Shown: positions 33,689 through 34,977 of the stretch, one piece after another
Layout: each line of letters starts with the position of its first letter
Position numbering within the stretch: position 1 is the stretch's first letter
DNA from: an uncultured Lachnospiraceae bacterium
GTDB lineage: Bacteria; Bacillota; Clostridia; Lachnospirales; Lachnospiraceae
Direction of reading: 5' to 3'
Assembly: GCA_902772635.1 (NCBI GenBank)
Contig: CACYBK010000057.1
Coordinates: forward strand, 1 to 34,977
Length of the DNA stretch: 34,977 bases
Made by a program: the position numbers and the translations under genes
Notes under the pieces: generated by a model
The model's input: the letters and a program-made list of their open reading frames with translations, nothing else
What the model was told of the DNA's origin: nothing
The model's database searches: none

Positions 33689-34357
33689 ATGGGAAAACAG
33701 ATAGCGATCGACGGCCCTGCGGGAGCCGGAAAAAGTACGATAGCAAAGCTCCTTTCAAAAGAGAAGGGCTTCATATATGTTGATACGGGGGCGATGTACA
33801 GGGCAATTGCACTTTTCCTTCTTGAAAAAGGAGTGGATGTTGATGATGAAGAGGCAGTAAAAAATGTGCTGCCCGAAGCGGATGTAAGACTTCAGTTTAT
33901 TGAAGGGAAGCAGTGCGTGCTCCTTAACGAAAAGGATGTTACGGACTGTCTTCGGACTGAGGAGGTCGGAAATACAGCGTCAAAGGTCAGTGCCTATCCC
34001 CCGGTGCGAGAATGTCTTGCAGGGCTTCAAAGAAGGGCGGCAGAAGAGAATGATGTTGTTATGGATGGCAGGGACATAGGAACGGTCATACTCCCGAACG
34101 CTCCCTTAAAGGTATTTCTGACTGCTTCAGTTTCTGTCCGGGCAAAAAGGCGTTTCCTTGAGCTTTCGGAAAAAGGGGAGGAATGCGATATCAAAAAGAT
34201 AGAAGCTGACATCAGGGAAAGAGACAAGCGCGACATGACTCGAGAGACAGCACCGCTGGTGAAGGCAGAGGATGCCATTCTGCTTGATTCCTCCGACATG
34301 TCTATAGACGAGGTGGTTTCAAGGCTTCAGGAGCTTTGCAGGGAGAGAGGGCTTTGA
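33689..34357 (+). CDS. cmk: Cytidylate kinase
   Basis: Phosphorylates CMP and dCMP using ATP. The 222-residue protein starts with IAIDGPAGAGKSTIAK (P-loop) and has DTGAMYRAIALFLL and GRDIGTVILPNAPLKVFL, all conserved in bacterial Cmk. AAGGAG lies upstream of ATG 33689. The stop overlaps the ispH TTG start (34354-34357). The cmk-ispH order, often with rpsA joined to ispH, is typical of Clostridia. Confidence 0.96.
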   Translation: MGKQIAIDGPAGAGKSTIAKLLSKEKGFIYVDTGAMYRAIALFLLEKGVDVDDEEAVKNVLPEADVRLQFIEGKQCVLLNEKDVTDCLRTEEVGNTASKVSAYPPVRECLAGLQRRAAEENDVVMDGRDIGTVILPNAPLKVFLTASVSVRAKRRFLELSEKGEECDIKKIEADIRERDKRDMTRETAPLVKAEDAILLDSSDMSIDEVVSRLQELCRERGL

Positions 34358-34977
34358 GGATATTCAAGGATGATCAAAGAGAAATACGTGTCGCAGACAG
34401 CGCCGGCTTTTGCTTTGGGGTGAGGCGCGCGGTAGATGATCTTCTTTCACTTTTGGATGAGAGTGGGGAAGGAGAGGTCTACACCTATGGTCCCATTATT
34501 CATAATGAAACAGTTATAAAAGATTTTGAAAAACGAGGAGTGAGGCTCGTCTCCGAAAAAGAGCCTCTTCCATTACCCTTGCCCGGCAAAAAGAGCTTTA
34601 TGGCTATAAGGTCACACGGGGTCGCGAGGGATACGAAAAACAGGATAGAGGATGCCGGATTTTTAATAAGAGATCTGACCTGTCCCTTTGTTTCAAAGAT
34701 ACAGACAATAGTTTCAAAGTATTCGAAAAATGGCTACCATATTGTGATCACGGGCGACGAACATCACCCCGAGGTCGTCGGGATAAAGGGCTGGGCTGAT
34801 CCAAAAAGTGTTACGGTCATTAATTGCGAAGAGGATATTTTGAAACTGAACATCCCTAAAGACGTGAAATTATGCGTTGTTTCACAGACTACATTCAGAG
34901 CAGACCTTTTCAAAAAACTTGTTGAAATGCTGATACAAAAAGGGTATGATACTTATGCTCAAAATACGATATGCTCC
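34354..34977 (+). CDS. ispH: 4-hydroxy-3-methylbut-2-enyl diphosphate reductase IspH (3' truncated by window end)
   Basis: IspH makes the isoprenoid precursors IPP and DMAPP in the last step of the MEP pathway, using a [4Fe-4S] cluster. The 208 visible residues contain all three cluster cysteines: Cys20 (AGFCFGVRRAV), Cys110 (LTCPFV) and Cys207 (NTICS). They also hold His50 (GPIIHN), His88 (RSHGV), His138 and Glu140 (HHPEV). The start is TTG 34354, overlapping the cmk stop, with GGGAGAG about 6 bases upstream; ATG 34370 is out of frame. In many Clostridia this protein continues into an S1-domain (RpsA) fusion, which cannot be judged here. Confidence 0.93.
   Translation, partial: MRIFKDDQREIRVADSAGFCFGVRRAVDDLLSLLDESGEGEVYTYGPIIHNETVIKDFEKRGVRLVSEKEPLPLPLPGKKSFMAIRSHGVARDTKNRIEDAGFLIRDLTCPFVSKIQTIVSKYSKNGYHIVITGDEHHPEVVGIKGWADPKSVTVINCEEDILKLNIPKDVKLCVVSQTTFRADLFKKLVEMLIQKGYDTYAQNTICS

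Overview
The window is a long run of flagellar and chemotaxis genes, nearly all on the + strand, followed by a housekeeping stretch. Gene order, FliY in place of FliN, CheC/CheD, SigD-type sigma factor, FapA, and the rpsO-pnp and cmk-ispH pairs point to a motile member of the Firmicutes, class Clostridia, most likely a Lachnospiraceae. This assignment is by protein resemblance and gene order only; no search was run. No mobile element, CRISPR array, tRNA or rRNA was seen. No gap without a gene exceeds 300 bases; the longest is 2223-2481.

Layout. (1) 1-2283: the 3' end of an upstream gene (possibly flgD), a sigma-28-like promoter overlapping its stop codon, then the hook gene flgE and an intrinsic terminator. 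(2) 2374-22502: a probable sigma-A promoter and a very compact run: motA, motB, fliL, fliM, fliY, cheY, fliO, fliP, fliQ, fliR, flhB, flhA, flhF, flhG, a PilZ/YcgR-like gene, cheB, cheA, cheW, cheC, cheD, a small membrane protein and sigD. Many junctions are 1-4 nt overlaps (TGATG, TAATG, ATGA), which suggests translational coupling. (3) 22538-28561: fapA, two poorly known flagellum-linked genes, a membrane-anchored protein with an MltG-type LysM-like domain but no catalytic domain, and a YfhO-family membrane protein. (4) 28617-34977: a secreted NlpC/P60 hydrolase with two SH3b domains, rpsO, pnp, an HI0933/YhiN-type flavoprotein, cmk, and a truncated ispH.

How it works together. MotA/MotB form the stator. 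FliM and FliY form the switch. FliO/P/Q/R and FlhA/FlhB form the export gate. FlhF/FlhG set flagellar position and number. CheA/W/Y carry the signal, while CheB, CheC and CheD handle adaptation. The PilZ protein links motility to c-di-GMP, and SigD drives late genes.

Most unusual points read directly from the sequence. CheB has a receiver domain that lost its phospho-acceptor Asp (Asn54) and its conserved Lys (His103). FlhG carries a tandem duplication of the N-terminal DQAxxLR motif known to activate FlhF. FlhF itself has altered G3 (DTYGF) and I-box residues. A near-consensus sigma-28 promoter precedes flgE. A 15-codon ORF bridges flhB and flhA with stop/start overlaps at both ends. FliP carries an Asn/Tyr/Gly-rich extension of about 55 residues. 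No wholly new system is evident; the FlhF-FlhG changes and the pseudo-receiver CheB are the best candidates for new biology.
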